A DNA stretch of 64,000 bases from Metabacillus litoralis (GTDB lineage: Bacteria > Bacillota > Bacilli > Bacillales > Bacillaceae). The stretch lies in the NCBI RefSeq assembly GCF_007994985.1, contig NZ_VOQF01000004.1, forward strand, positions 62,001 through 126,000, written 5' to 3'. The stretch's first letter is position 1, and each line of letters opens with the position of its first letter. This document shows, piece by piece, positions 44,197 through 55,409 of the stretch. The position numbers and the translations under genes are program-made. The notes under the pieces were generated by a model, which saw only the letters and a list, made by a program, of their open reading frames with translations, was not told the DNA's origin and did no database searches.

Positions 44197-45378
44197 TTAA
44201 AACAAGTTTAACTCTTTTATTCGGCTCGCTGCTTCAATTAATCTTTCTTCAGATGTTAATAATCCTACTCTTACATAACCTTCTCCATATTCTCCAAATC
44301 CAATTCCTGGAGCAACTACAACATGAGCTTTTTCTAGTAAATAATCAGAAAATTCCTCAGAAGATGAAAATTGGGCTGGCACAGGAAGCCATGCAAAAAA
44401 TGATCCTGAAGGTGCAGTTACATTCCACCCTATATCACGAAACGCATTTATCAAAACATTTCTCCTAGATTCATAAAGATCATTCAGATCATCAACACAT
44501 GTTTGTGGACTTAATAAAGCATGTGCTGCTGCTTCTTGAACTGCACTGAACACACTCACAAACATGTGGTCTTGTAATAAATTTAATGCTTCTATAACAG
44601 ATGGATTGCCTACAGCAAAGCCAATTCTCCACCCAGCCATATTATAAGACTTAGAAAAGGTATAAATTTCTATCCCATTTTCTTTTGCTCCTTTTGTTTG
44701 CAAAAAGCTAACTGGGCGTTTCCCATCAAAGCCAATCGCACCATATGCAAAATCGTGAACGATACAAATATCATTTTCTTGTGCAAAAGCTACAGTTTCT
44801 TCGAAAAACTCTTCAGTAGCTGTAGCGCCAGTTGGATTGTTTGGATAATTTAATAGCATCATTTTCGCCTGTTGTTTTACTTCATCTGACAACTTATTAT
44901 AATCTGGCAAAAAGGCATTTTCACTCAATAAAGGCATTGTTTCCATTTTTGCACGTGCCAGTTCAACGCCAGACCAATAATCAGGATAACCTGGATCTGG
45001 AACAAGGACAACATCTCCTGGATTTAGTAAACATTGTGGTACTTCAACAAGTCCCGCTTTACCACCAAATAGAATACACACTTCTTTAGCTGGATCAATT
45101 TCTACCCCATACTCTCTTTTGTAAAACGTTGAGACCGCTTCTTTCAAGAATGCTTGTCCGCGGAATGGTGAATATTTGTGATATACCGGATTGGCTACAG
45201 CCTCTTGCATTGCTTTAACAATATGTTCCGGTGTTGGTTGGTCAGGATTTCCTTGCCCTAAATTTATAACATCATGACCTTGGTCAACTATTTTTGTTAC
45301 TTTCTCAACAAGACTTGCAAAAAATTGCTTTGGTAATGTATTTAATAAATGTGATTGTTCAAATACTTTCATTTTCAT
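44197..45378 (-). CDS. mtnE: Glutamine transaminase / KMTB aminotransferase
   Basis: PLP enzyme that aminates 2-keto-4-methylthiobutyrate to methionine, the last step of salvage. It has 393 aa, fold type I. Seen: 'QGNPDQPTPEHIV', 'NYPNNPTGA', 'YTFSKSYNMAGWRIGF' with the PLP Lys in SKSY, and 'YVRVGLL' near the end. It lies before the mtnW riboswitch on the same strand, with its own promoter region shared with divergent mtnU, and no SAM riboswitch of its own that I can see. Confidence 0.92.
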   Translation of the reverse strand: MKMKVFEQSHLLNTLPKQFFASLVEKVTKIVDQGHDVINLGQGNPDQPTPEHIVKAMQEAVANPVYHKYSPFRGQAFLKEAVSTFYKREYGVEIDPAKEVCILFGGKAGLVEVPQCLLNPGDVVLVPDPGYPDYWSGVELARAKMETMPLLSENAFLPDYNKLSDEVKQQAKMMLLNYPNNPTGATATEEFFEETVAFAQENDICIVHDFAYGAIGFDGKRPVSFLQTKGAKENGIEIYTFSKSYNMAGWRIGFAVGNPSVIEALNLLQDHMFVSVFSAVQEAAAHALLSPQTCVDDLNDLYESRRNVLINAFRDIGWNVTAPSGSFFAWLPVPAQFSSSEEFSDYLLEKAHVVVAPGIGFGEYGEGYVRVGLLTSEERLIEAASRIKELNLF

Positions 45379-45482
45379 TTTCTACCCTTCTCAAAAAATT
45401 CTTGAAATTCTAGTCACAAATCATATATTGTTAGTATCAACTTGTAAAGAAAAAATTTCAATATTAAAAGGTGTGAAATATT

Positions 45483-46268
45483 ATGAATCCTGTTATTACA
45501 TGTATTCAGCTTGATATAAAATATGGTGATCCAACAGTTAACTACAAACAAGTCGAAGAAAAAATTACATCTGCTATCAAAAGTGAAAAATCTACCATTA
45601 TAGTGTTACCAGAACTATGGACAACTGGCTATGATTTAACAAGATTAGATGAAATCGCTGATGAGGATGGAAAAGATACAATAACATTTCTAAGTCAACT
45701 GGCAAAAAAATACAATATACATATTGTAGGGGGCTCTGTTGCAAACAAACATAAAAATGGAGTAAGCAATACAATGTACATTATTAATAACAAAGGAGAA
45801 TTCATTACTGAATATAGCAAACTTCACTTATTCAAATTAATGGATGAACATCATCATCTTATAGGTGGTACAGAAAAAGGACTCTTTGAACTGGACGGAA
45901 TGAAATGTGCTGGATTCATTTGCTATGATATCCGTTTCCCTGAATGGATCAGAGCTCATACCTCTTTGGGTGCTGAGGTTCTGTTTGTTGTTGCAGAATG
46001 GCCACTTCCAAGACTTAATCATTGGAAAGCTCTACTACTTAGCAGAGCAATAGAAAACCAATGCTATGTTGTGGCTTGTAACAGAGCTGGTTCTGACCCG
46101 AATAATGTTTTCGCTGGACATTCTATGATTATTGATCCATGGGGAACTATTTTAGCTGAGGCAAATGAAGATCCTGGCGTGATTACTGCCAAAATTGACG
46201 TTGATAAGGTCAAACAAGTTCGTAGTCAAATTCCTATTTTTGATGATCGTTTACCAGAATACTATTAA
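45483..46268 (+). CDS. mtnU: Omega-amidase-type carbon-nitrogen hydrolase
   Basis: Nitrilase-superfamily amidase that removes 2-ketoglutaramate left by the MtnE reaction. It has 261 aa. Catalytic triad Glu-Lys-Cys: 'VLPELWTTGYD' (Glu), 'YSKLHLFKLMDE' (Lys) and 'FICYDIRFPEW' (Cys), with the 'HWKALLLSRAIENQCYVV' segment typical of omega-amidases. It is divergent from mtnE with 104 bp between. The ATG follows AAAGGTG. Confidence 0.93.
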   Translation: MNPVITCIQLDIKYGDPTVNYKQVEEKITSAIKSEKSTIIVLPELWTTGYDLTRLDEIADEDGKDTITFLSQLAKKYNIHIVGGSVANKHKNGVSNTMYIINNKGEFITEYSKLHLFKLMDEHHHLIGGTEKGLFELDGMKCAGFICYDIRFPEWIRAHTSLGAEVLFVVAEWPLPRLNHWKALLLSRAIENQCYVVACNRAGSDPNNVFAGHSMIIDPWGTILAEANEDPGVITAKIDVDKVKQVRSQIPIFDDRLPEYY

Positions 46269-46284
46269 ATTTTTCCTTATACTA

Positions 46285-46314
46285 TTGACAAATGCTTTTC
46301 AATATTGGTATTAT
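46285..46314 (+). promoter_or_regulatory. Sigma-A promoter of mtnKA
   Basis: TTGACA (46285-46290), 18 bp, TATTAT (46309-46314), about 75 bp before the riboswitch. Confidence 0.8.
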
Positions 46315-46388
46315 CCTAATCAGACATTATTGTTTTCTAATTATCACAAATGTTCTGAAATAAACGAAATTACAATTAATATACTAAT

Positions 46389-46536
46389 CTCTTATCAAGA
46401 GTTGGCAGAGGGAATTGGCCCGATGACGCCGCAGCAACCGACCGTAAGACCTCATATTAAAGGTCTAAGTGGATTTTCCTAAAAAGGGCACGGTGCTAAT
46501 TCCATCAGAAAGAAAATACTTTCTGACAGATGAGAG
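46389..46536 (+). ncRNA. SAM-I (S-box) riboswitch of mtnKA
   Basis: Plus-strand S-box core: CTCTTATCAAGAG, GGCAGAGGGAATTGGCCC, GATGACGCCGCAGCAACC, a stem, GGGCACGGTGCTAATTCC, and closing GATGAGAG. The third helix between the core blocks is longer than in the mtnW copy. Confidence 0.97.
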
Positions 46537-46554
46537 GTGCGAAGTTATGACTTC

Positions 46555-46588
46555 AAGCCTCTTTCATTGTCGAAAGAGGCTTTTCTTA
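46555..46588 (+). terminator. SAM riboswitch-controlled terminator upstream of mtnK
   Basis: AAGCCTCTTTC / GAAAGAGGCTT, a perfect 11-bp stem followed by TTCTTATTTTT. Confidence 0.92.
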
Positions 46589-46642
46589 TTTTTAGCTATG
46601 TTAAACATAGACTATATCTTAAGAAAAGCCTCCACAAACTAA

Positions 46643-47866
<1,224 letters not shown>

Positions 47867-47965
47867 AGCTAAAAGAGGGAAATCTTAATTCTGATTTTCC
47901 TCAAACGATTATTAGTTAATTAAAAATATTGCACTGATCAAAATTTTAAAGGAGTACAATTCATC

Positions 47966-49018
47966 ATGACTAAAACGAACTATTCTATTCCACAATCCGT
48001 GATCTGGAAGGAAGATCATATTTCTTTATTAGATCAACAAAAAATACCACAAGTTACTGAGTATCTTGAATTACGTACGATTGAAGATGTTTGGGAAGCC
48101 ATTCAATCTCTTAAAGTAAGAGGAGCACCCGCAATTGGAATTACGGCATCATTTGGCCTTGCTTTAGCAGCTCTTCAGGACAAGTCAGAATCAATTGAAC
48201 AATTTCTTAGCAATTTAAGTAAAACCAGTGACTACCTAGCAAGTTCAAGACCTACTGCTGTAAATTTAGTATGGGCATTAGATCGTTTAACAAGTTGCCT
48301 AGCAAACATCAAGTCGATTAACGAAGCGAAAACAAAAATTGTTCATGAAGCCATTCAAATACAAATTGAAGATGAAGAGGTTTGTAGATTAATTGGTGAA
48401 CATGCATTAACTGTTTTTAACAGTGGAGATAGAGTTATGACAATATGTAATGCTGGTTCAATCGCTACGGCAAAATACGGCACTGCTTTAGCACCTTTCT
48501 ACTTGGCAAAGGAAAGAAACATAGATATTAGTGTTTATGCTTGTGAAACCCGTCCGGTTTTACAAGGTGCTCGTTTAACAACATGGGAGTTAATGCAAGC
48601 TGATGTTGATGTTACGTTAATCACTGATAGCATGGCGGCACATACGATAAAATCTAAAAATATCACCTCAATCATTGTTGGTGCAGACCGAATTGCTGCG
48701 AATGGTGATACAGCAAATAAAATTGGCACTTTTAATTTAGCACTTTTAGCAAAAACATTTAATATTCCTTTTTATGTTGCCGCACCTTTATCAACATTTG
48801 ACACATCAATCGAAGATGGAAATTTAATTCCAATTGAAGAACGTCACTCTGAAGAAATTACTACATTAAATGGTATAAGGATCGCTCCAGAAGGAGTAAA
48901 AGTCTTTAATCCTGCTTTTGATGTTACCCCAAGTGAATTAATTGCAGGTATTATCACTGAAAAGGGAATTATATCAGGTGATTATAAGGAAGAGATTAAA
49001 AAACTATTTCACTCTTAA
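47966..49018 (+). CDS. mtnA: Methylthioribose-1-phosphate isomerase
   Basis: Isomerises methylthioribose 1-phosphate to methylthioribulose 1-phosphate. It has 350 aa, an eIF2B-alpha-like fold. Active-site Cys in '[11 protein letters not shown]' and Asp in '[18 protein letters not shown]'; substrate loop '[14 protein letters not shown]'. It is 99 bp after mtnK. A GAGGGAAATC hairpin (47873-47906) lies between them and may stabilise or modulate the message. Confidence 0.97.
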   Translation: MTKTNYSIPQSVIWKEDHISLLDQQKIPQVTEYLELRTIEDVWEAIQSLKVRGAPAIGITASFGLALAALQDKSESIEQFLSNLSKTSDYLASSRPTAVNLVWALDRLTSCLANIKSINEAKTKIVHEAIQIQIEDEEVCRLIGEHALTVFNSGDRVMTICNAGSIATAKYGTALAPFYLAKERNIDISVYACETRPVLQGARLTTWELMQADVDVTLITDSMAAHTIKSKNITSIIVGADRIAANGDTANKIGTFNLALLAKTFNIPFYVAAPLSTFDTSIEDGNLIPIEERHSEEITTLNGIRIAPEGVKVFNPAFDVTPSELIAGIITEKGIISGDYKEEIKKLFHS

Positions 49019-49372
49019 AATTAGAATTCACTTCATGAAAACCAAAATAAAAAAGACGGTAAACTTATTTATGAGTTTGCCGCCTTTTTATACCCTCACT
49101 TTTTCTTACAAAGTAAACTGTTCTTTTCTTCTTCAGATATAATTTGAAGCTTTGTTAATAATGAAGCAAAAAAATATATTTGTGTTGGACGCTTTTGATA
49201 AAACATATAACTTGCCCCTTTCTTTCCCTTATGCAACTTTTTTATCTTATTCTAATAATATGTTGCAAGGTAAAAAAAGTGACAAGGCTTATTGTCATTT
49301 AAACAGCAAATGACGATTAGAAAAATAAAGCTTTGACATATTTAAGCTATTTTCTCTATGGATTTCAATCGA
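49019..49372. other. Convergent intergenic region between mtnA and ogt
   Basis: 354 bp. It contains the mtnA terminator and an inverted repeat GTCATTT-N7-AAATGAC (49294-49314) of unknown role, which lacks a T tract. No small gene found. Confidence 0.5.
49051..49089 (+). terminator. Terminator of mtnKA
   Basis: AAAAGACGGTAAACT pairs with AGTTTGCCGCCTTTTT with two mismatches; ends in T. 33 bp after the mtnA stop. Confidence 0.8.
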
Positions 49373-49867
49373 TTATTTTTCAAATGTTATGCTTTCTAAA
49401 GTCAATAACTCCGCTTTTATATCATTTTTATTTCCAGCATAACCAGTTAACTTCTTATTCTTACCAATTACACGATGACACGGAATAAAAATTGGAAGCT
49501 TATTTGCTTTATTTGCTTGTCCAATTGCTCGAACAGCACGGGCTTGACCAATTTTGGTTGCTATATCTTGATAACTACATGACTCTCCATAAGGAATATT
49601 CTGTAATTCCCTCCAGACCTTTCGCTGAAAATCAGTTCCATTTATTTCAAAATCAAGCTCAAAATATTTTCTTCCTTCATGAAAATATTCATGTAGTTGA
49701 TTTTTGGCTTCGATTAAAACATCAAATTCATTATGTTCTTTAACATCATGATCTGTACGATAGGCATCGAAATGTTCAACTTCGAGGAATAAATGAGTAA
49801 TATTTTTAGGACTAGACACAATTGTTAGTCTTCCAATTGGAGAATAATAATAACTGAAATAGTTCAT
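49373..49867 (-). CDS. ogt: Methylated-DNA-protein cysteine methyltransferase
   Basis: Suicide enzyme that repairs O6-methylguanine in DNA. It has 164 aa. The acceptor Cys is in 'PIFIPCHRVIGKNKKLTGYAG' (PCHRV motif), and the DNA-binding helix-turn-helix includes 'YGESCSYQDIATKIGQARAVRAIG'. An N-terminal methyltransferase ribonuclease-like domain precedes it. It follows kinE at 35 bp on the same strand, as in B. subtilis, and is probably cotranscribed. Confidence 0.95.
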   Translation of the reverse strand: MNYFSYYYSPIGRLTIVSSPKNITHLFLEVEHFDAYRTDHDVKEHNEFDVLIEAKNQLHEYFHEGRKYFELDFEINGTDFQRKVWRELQNIPYGESCSYQDIATKIGQARAVRAIGQANKANKLPIFIPCHRVIGKNKKLTGYAGNKNDIKAELLTLESITFEK

Positions 49868-49902
49868 CGTTTGCCCTCTTCTTTAGTTGTCTTTTCATTT
49901 TA

Positions 49903-52098
49903 CTATTTTTGATTAATAGGTAATGTCATATGAAAGGTTGTTCCTTTTCCTTCTTCACTTTCAACTTGAACATTCCCTCTATGCTCTTCAATAATCTTAT
50001 AGCTTACCATTAATCCGAGACCAGTTCCACGTTCTTTTGTTGTATAAAATGGTTGACCCAAACGTTTAATTTTATCTTCAGATATTCCAGTTCCTCTATC
50101 TTTAATCGAAACGACTAAATGCTTCTCATCTCTTTGCTTAATACAAACATCAATTTGCCCGCCATTTTGCATAACTTCTATTGCATTTTTCAACACATTT
50201 ATAAATACTTGTTTGAGCTGATTTGGTTCACAATAAATAGATGGGATATCTCCTTCTATCGAAAGTTTAATTTGTACATTCTCAAGAATAGCTTGAGCAT
50301 TTAACAAATCGATCGTTTCTTTCATAATAGTACAAATGTTTTTTTGTAAGTACTTTATCGCTTGTGGTCTAGCTAATATTAAGAATTCAGTAATGATGGA
50401 TTCTATACGGCTTAATTCAGATGTGATTACATTAAAGTACATAGAAAAATCTTCTTGAACACTACCTTCTAAAAGTTGGATAAAACCTTTTAAGGCTGTC
50501 ATTGGATTCCTAATTTCATGCGCAATTCCAGCTGCTAGCTCTCCAACAACATTTAATGTATCTGATTTTCGAAGCTGCTCCTCTAATTCTCTTTTTTCTG
50601 TAACATCACGAAAAACAGCTAAATTCATATTTTCATTGATATTGTATTTTAATGAAAATTCCAGAGTCTTTTCTTCTCCGTTTACATGTCTATACGTAAT
50701 TTCTTGCGTTTTTTCTTCCCAATAATTCGAATGATCATTGGCTAATTCACCTTCTGGTAGATTTGTAAAAAATAAGCTACAGAGGTTAACTGAGATCATG
50801 TCTTCAACAGCTAAATTAAGGATTCTTCTAGCATTAGAATTTGCTTCTATCACATCAAAAGAATGGTTAAATAAAACAATTCCTTCCATTGCACCATCAA
50901 ATATTTTTCTGAACTTCTGCTCACTTTCCCGCAGAATCTTATCCATTTTCTTTCGTTCACTCACATTTCGGAAAATTGTTAAATGGTGCCCATCCATAAT
51001 ATTCATTTTTGAAGTAAATTCTAATTCTTTATTTTCACCATTTGGCATGTGGAATAGGAGTTCTTCTCTTATAGCACCTGTTTCAAAATATTGTTCCTTT
51101 ACTTTTTTAAAGCTTTCTGAGTCTTGATCAACAAAATCTAAGACATTCGTCGTTACAAGCTCATCCTCGCTCAATTCGAAGGTTCTACTAGCTGCTTGAT
51201 TTACCTTTAAAATCTCACCCTTTTTATTCCATATCATTATGGCATCAATAGCATTCTCAAAAATTTCTCTAAATCGTTCTTCACTTTTGTATAGCTTCAT
51301 TTCCATCGATCTTTTTTCTGTTATATCCCTCATTATGGCCATATAATATCCATTTAAAATATTCGATGTTGTTGTAAATTCAAAAATTTTCTTGTGTCCA
51401 TTTTTCAACAAAACGGGAAGCTCACCCTTCGCTTTTCCACTTTCCTTTAACATACTCCAAAGTTTATCAAGCTTAATGAGTTCTTTTCTATCAATAAAGT
51501 CTCTTAGAATATAAGTATTTAAATGCGCTATGTTTATTTCAAAACTTGCACAAAACGATCCATTGGCATCAATGAATTTGCCTTCTTCATCAAATATGAC
51601 AATTCCATCTACTGCTCTGTGAAATAAATCCTTAAAAAGTTGTTCATTTATCGTACGTTCTCTTTCTAGATTTTTTTTAAAAGAGATATCTTTTATTATA
51701 GCAAGATCATATTTATCTATTGCTTGCTTACGAAGGCTTATCTCTAGAAACTTAACTTGACCATTATCTAAATACACAACAATTTCTTTTGACTTTAACT
51801 CCTCACCATTATTGCTCGTAAACAATTGGTTAACTTCATCTTTCGGAACTAAAGAAAGAAAGTCAAATAAGCTTCTTTTACAAAGCTCTTTTTTAGGTAA
51901 TTGAAACAAATGATATGCAGCAGCATTTCCATTAATGAAGTTCAGATCTTGATCAAAAATAACCACTGCATCCAAAGCATTTTCAATTATCGTTTCATGT
52001 TGTAAAAGCTTGGATTTTAGAATGTCATTTTCCTGCATTAGCATTGACATTTGTTTCCTCAATGTAACAACTTCGTTTTCCTCAATTGCTTGCCTCAA
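49903..52098 (-). CDS. kinE: Multi-PAS sensor histidine kinase, KinE-type
   Basis: Soluble histidine kinase of 731 aa (B. subtilis KinE is about 738); such orphan kinases feed the Spo0F/Spo0A phosphorelay. Four PAS domains in a row start near residues 40, 155, 275 and 390 (for example 'IENALDAVVIFDQDLNF', 'FHRAVDGIVIFDEEGKF', 'FENAIDAIMIWNKKGEI', 'FDGAMEGIVLFNHSFDV'). The HisKA segment is 'GIAHEIRNPMTALKGFIQLL' near residue 525 (phospho-acceptor His), and the HATPase has 'NVLKNAIEVM' (N box) and 'GTGLGLMV' (G2). An N-terminal coiled coil is likely. No membrane segments. Confidence 0.88.
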   Translation of the reverse strand: MRQAIEENEVVTLRKQMSMLMQENDILKSKLLQHETIIENALDAVVIFDQDLNFINGNAAAYHLFQLPKKELCKRSLFDFLSLVPKDEVNQLFTSNNGEELKSKEIVVYLDNGQVKFLEISLRKQAIDKYDLAIIKDISFKKNLERERTINEQLFKDLFHRAVDGIVIFDEEGKFIDANGSFCASFEINIAHLNTYILRDFIDRKELIKLDKLWSMLKESGKAKGELPVLLKNGHKKIFEFTTTSNILNGYYMAIMRDITEKRSMEMKLYKSEERFREIFENAIDAIMIWNKKGEILKVNQAASRTFELSEDELVTTNVLDFVDQDSESFKKVKEQYFETGAIREELLFHMPNGENKELEFTSKMNIMDGHHLTIFRNVSERKKMDKILRESEQKFRKIFDGAMEGIVLFNHSFDVIEANSNARRILNLAVEDMISVNLCSLFFTNLPEGELANDHSNYWEEKTQEITYRHVNGEEKTLEFSLKYNINENMNLAVFRDVTEKRELEEQLRKSDTLNVVGELAAGIAHEIRNPMTALKGFIQLLEGSVQEDFSMYFNVITSELSRIESIITEFLILARPQAIKYLQKNICTIMKETIDLLNAQAILENVQIKLSIEGDIPSIYCEPNQLKQVFINVLKNAIEVMQNGGQIDVCIKQRDEKHLVVSIKDRGTGISEDKIKRLGQPFYTTKERGTGLGLMVSYKIIEEHRGNVQVESEEGKGTTFHMTLPINQK

Positions 52099-52476
52099 GC
52101 TTTTTCACCCCTAATTACAACATCTTTCTATATTCTTATATAATTCTTATTCTACATGTTCATTCATTGTCCTTCACCTATCTACAAATTGATAGAAAAT
52201 AGTCTCTTTTTCCCTTATATTTTCGCTATAAATTAATTCATTTACCTACATATTTACTATAAATCATTACGAATTATCTCACCTTTTGTCAAAAGTCCTT
52301 ATTAGACTGTTTACTTGTTTGAAATATGTAGGGATGGTTTCTTTACAATAGATTTACAGTTTAATAACAGCCCCCTAAAATACCAAAACAAATAACGAAA
52401 TGTAGTTTAGAAGGAAACCTTTATGGGAAGAAAATATTAATTTTTAAAAAAATAACTTCTAGAGATAGGTGATATT
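52099..52476. other. Divergent intergenic region kinE-ykrP
   Basis: 378 bp, AT-rich. Holds promoters for kinE (minus) and ykrP (plus). TTTGTCAAA at 52285-52293 is one base from a Spo0A box; too weak to call alone. No hairpin or repeat seen. Confidence 0.45.
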
Positions 52477-53487
52477 ATGGAAAGTCGTATGAATTACTTT
52501 GATAATGCTAAATTTTTATTAATATTTTTAGTTGTATTCGGTCATGTTATCCAACCCTTTATCGGCAACAATGTTCACATCATGAATCTATATAAATTTA
52601 TTTATACATTTCACATGCCAGCATTCATATTAATATCTGGATATTTTGCTAAAGGCTTTAAAAGAAAAGGATATCTGATCACGATTTCAAAAAAGCTCAT
52701 TTTACCGTATCTTATTTTCCAAGTGATTTACTCCTTGTACTATGTTCTTATTGAAAAGAGCGCAACGATGACAATGAACCCATTAGAGCCTAATTGGTCT
52801 CTATGGTTCTTAATTAGCTTATTTTTTTGGAATTTAACTTTATATTTTTTCACTAAATTTCGACCTATATATGTTATTATTTCAGCATTTACATTAGGAA
52901 TAATTGTTGGCTATGAAGATGCTATAAATAATTTTTTAAGCTTATCTAGAACCTTTGTTTTTTTACCACTTTTCTTAATAGGATTTTATCTAAAACTTGA
53001 GCATTTCAAAGCAATTACGAAACCACAAATAAGAATTTTCGCTTTGATCTTATTAACATTAATTTTTAATCTCTATTATCATGTCAATTTTAACTATGAA
53101 TGGTTATTCGGCTCAAAATCTTATTCCCATTTTGAAACTACATCCCTATTAAGTGCTTTATCTAGAGTCATTTTCTATAGCGCATCACTTGTTACCACTA
53201 TATGTTTTTTATCTCTTGTTCCAAGAAAACGTGCTTTTTTCACTAAATGGGGAACAAGAACACTTTATGTTTACCTTTTACATGGATTCATTATTCAATT
53301 TATGAGATATAGTGAGATCGTAAAATGGTTGGAGCCTTATCAAAGCGTAATACTATTTACCATTTTATCTTTTTTAATAACAATAATACTCTCAACAAAA
53401 GTAGTTATAGAGATTACCAAACCGTTAATTGATTTAAACTTTTCACATTTCCCATATGTTTTAAGACGATCTTCACTAGAAAGATAA
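52477..53487 (+). CDS. ykrP: Acyltransferase-3 family membrane protein (YkrP-like)
   Basis: Integral membrane O-acyltransferase-like protein of 336 aa with ten hydrophobic segments. The N-terminal 'NYFDNAKFLLIFLVVFGHVIQPF' carries the conserved FGH of the Acyl_transf_3 family, followed by 'FHMPAFILISGYFAKG'. It likely acylates a surface glycan or similar molecule; acceptor unknown. The ATG follows AGATAGGTGAT. The symbol relies on its position beside kinE and ogt as in B. subtilis. Confidence 0.82.
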   Translation: MESRMNYFDNAKFLLIFLVVFGHVIQPFIGNNVHIMNLYKFIYTFHMPAFILISGYFAKGFKRKGYLITISKKLILPYLIFQVIYSLYYVLIEKSATMTMNPLEPNWSLWFLISLFFWNLTLYFFTKFRPIYVIISAFTLGIIVGYEDAINNFLSLSRTFVFLPLFLIGFYLKLEHFKAITKPQIRIFALILLTLIFNLYYHVNFNYEWLFGSKSYSHFETTSLLSALSRVIFYSASLVTTICFLSLVPRKRAFFTKWGTRTLYVYLLHGFIIQFMRYSEIVKWLEPYQSVILFTILSFLITIILSTKVVIEITKPLIDLNFSHFPYVLRRSSLER

Positions 53488-53627
53488 TGTTAAAAAAAGG
53501 ATAAACCTTTCACCAGCTATTTAATGGAAAAACCTCCACTTAACGTAAGTTCGTTTTTGAACTGAACTATGATACAATAAGAAATTGATTATACCTTAAA
53601 AATATGTTAAAAGTGGTGTTTAACAAT

Positions 53628-55394
53628 ATGAAAACTGTTCTATCAACATTAAATGCAAAATACATTCACACTAGCCTTTCAATTCGATATTTAAAAGCCT
53701 ATGCTGCCCCAGATTATGAGGTAGAGCTAGCTGAATATACAATAAAAGATCCCGCAATGAACATTGTGACAGATTTGCATACAAAAAAACCAGATATACT
53801 TGGTTTCAGTTGTTATATTTGGAATATCGAAGAAACAATTAAAATAATTAAGATGATGAAAAAGATTAACCCATCCTTAGTCATTGTTTTAGGTGGACCT
53901 GAGGTTACTTATGATACTAGAGAGTGGATGGAATCGATCTCTGAAGTAGACTTTATTATTATTGGTGAAGGTGAACAATCTTTCAAACAATTATTAGATG
54001 AATTAAATGGCGAACGAAATTTTTCAGCTGTTAGTGGAATTGCCTATCGAGAAAATGGAACGGTCCATATTAAGCCTCAGCGAAATAAAATCGATTTAAA
54101 AGAACTTCCTTCTCCATTTCGTTTTGAGGAAGATTTATCCCATCTCGCTAAGCGTGTAACATATATTGAAACAAGTCGTGGATGTCCATTTAGTTGTCAA
54201 TTTTGTTTATCTTCTATTGAAGTAGGTGTTCGATATTTCGATAGAGAAAAAGTTAAAGATGATATCCGTTTTTTAATGAATAACGGAGCAAAAATAATAA
54301 AATTTGTCGATCGTACTTTTAATATAAGTCGTAGCTATGCAATGGAGATGTTCCAGTTTTTAATTGATGAGCATAAACCAGGAACTGTATTTCAATTTGA
54401 AATTACTGCAGATATTATGAGACCTGAAGTTATTCAGTTCTTGAATGACAATGCACCAAAAGGTTTATTCCGTTTTGAAATTGGCGTACAATCAACAAAT
54501 GACGCTACAAACGAACTTGTGATGCGAAAACAGAATTTTAATAAGCTAACACGAACTGTAACAATGGTTAAAGAAGGACAAAAAATTGATCAGCATCTTG
54601 ATTTAATCGCAGGTTTACCAGAAGAAGATTATCACTCATTTAAGAAAACATTTAATGATGTATTTGCATTACGTCCAGAGGAACTTCAGCTTGGCTTCTT
54701 AAAAATGCTAAGAGGAACCGGGCTACGCCTTCGAGCAGAGGATCATGGTTATGTGTATATGGACCATTCACCTTATGAAATTTTACGTAACAATGTTTTA
54801 TCATTTGAAGATATGATCAAAATCAAACAGGTAGAAGATGTTCTAGAGAAGTACTGGAATGATCACCGAATGGATGAAACAATTGAGTATTTAGTTTCGA
54901 ACGTATTTGATTCTCCATTTGAATTTTTCCAACAATTTGGGACATTTTGGGATGAAAAAGGTTGGACAAGAATTGGTCATCAATTAGAAGATCTCTATAA
55001 ACACCTTTATGACTTCTTAAATAACTCAAAAAGTGATGATATAGAGATAGTAAGTGGCTTTATGAAGTATGATTACTTAAGAAATCAAAAGTATAAACCT
55101 CGTAAACCATGGTGGACAGATGCTTTGTCTAAACAAGAACGAAGTGAGATTTATCGTTCAATATTAGATAACCCTCTGCTATTAGGTGAAGAATTTGCAA
55201 GTAAGAAGTTTACTGAAAAAGATTTGTTTAAACATACTGTTATTGAATCTCTACCGTTTAATATTAATCATTATCTTAAAACAGGGAAAATCATTGAAGA
55301 AAATTCATTTATTCTTGTTCATTATGATTCAATTCAAACAAAGACAATCGTTTATTATGGTTTAACAAAGGATATTAATTCTAAAGTAAGTTAA
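53628..55394 (+). CDS. B12-binding domain radical SAM protein (DUF4080)
   Basis: Predicted cobalamin-dependent radical SAM enzyme of 588 aa. An N-terminal cobalamin-binding Rossmann domain spans about 1-140 ('DILGFSCYIWNIEETI', 'VVLGGPEVT'). The radical SAM cluster motif is 'TSRGCPFSCQFCLSS' (CxxxCxxC) near residue 185, followed by the barrel. A C-terminal DUF4080 region runs from about 380. The B12-binding DxHxxG is not evident, as is common in this family. The ATG at 53628 has AAAGTGGTG 9 bases before it; an ATG 24 bp upstream has no ribosome site. Substrate unknown, not part of an obvious operon. Confidence 0.87.
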   Translation: MKTVLSTLNAKYIHTSLSIRYLKAYAAPDYEVELAEYTIKDPAMNIVTDLHTKKPDILGFSCYIWNIEETIKIIKMMKKINPSLVIVLGGPEVTYDTREWMESISEVDFIIIGEGEQSFKQLLDELNGERNFSAVSGIAYRENGTVHIKPQRNKIDLKELPSPFRFEEDLSHLAKRVTYIETSRGCPFSCQFCLSSIEVGVRYFDREKVKDDIRFLMNNGAKIIKFVDRTFNISRSYAMEMFQFLIDEHKPGTVFQFEITADIMRPEVIQFLNDNAPKGLFRFEIGVQSTNDATNELVMRKQNFNKLTRTVTMVKEGQKIDQHLDLIAGLPEEDYHSFKKTFNDVFALRPEELQLGFLKMLRGTGLRLRAEDHGYVYMDHSPYEILRNNVLSFEDMIKIKQVEDVLEKYWNDHRMDETIEYLVSNVFDSPFEFFQQFGTFWDEKGWTRIGHQLEDLYKHLYDFLNNSKSDDIEIVSGFMKYDYLRNQKYKPRKPWWTDALSKQERSEIYRSILDNPLLLGEEFASKKFTEKDLFKHTVIESLPFNINHYLKTGKIIEENSFILVHYDSIQTKTIVYYGLTKDINSKVS

Positions 55395-55409
55395 CCCTTA
55401 TACTATTAT

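Noticed and set aside
52285-52293. TTTGTCAAA as a Spo0A box upstream of kinE
   Set aside because: A single site with one mismatch in the TGNCGAA core in AT-rich DNA; expected by chance.
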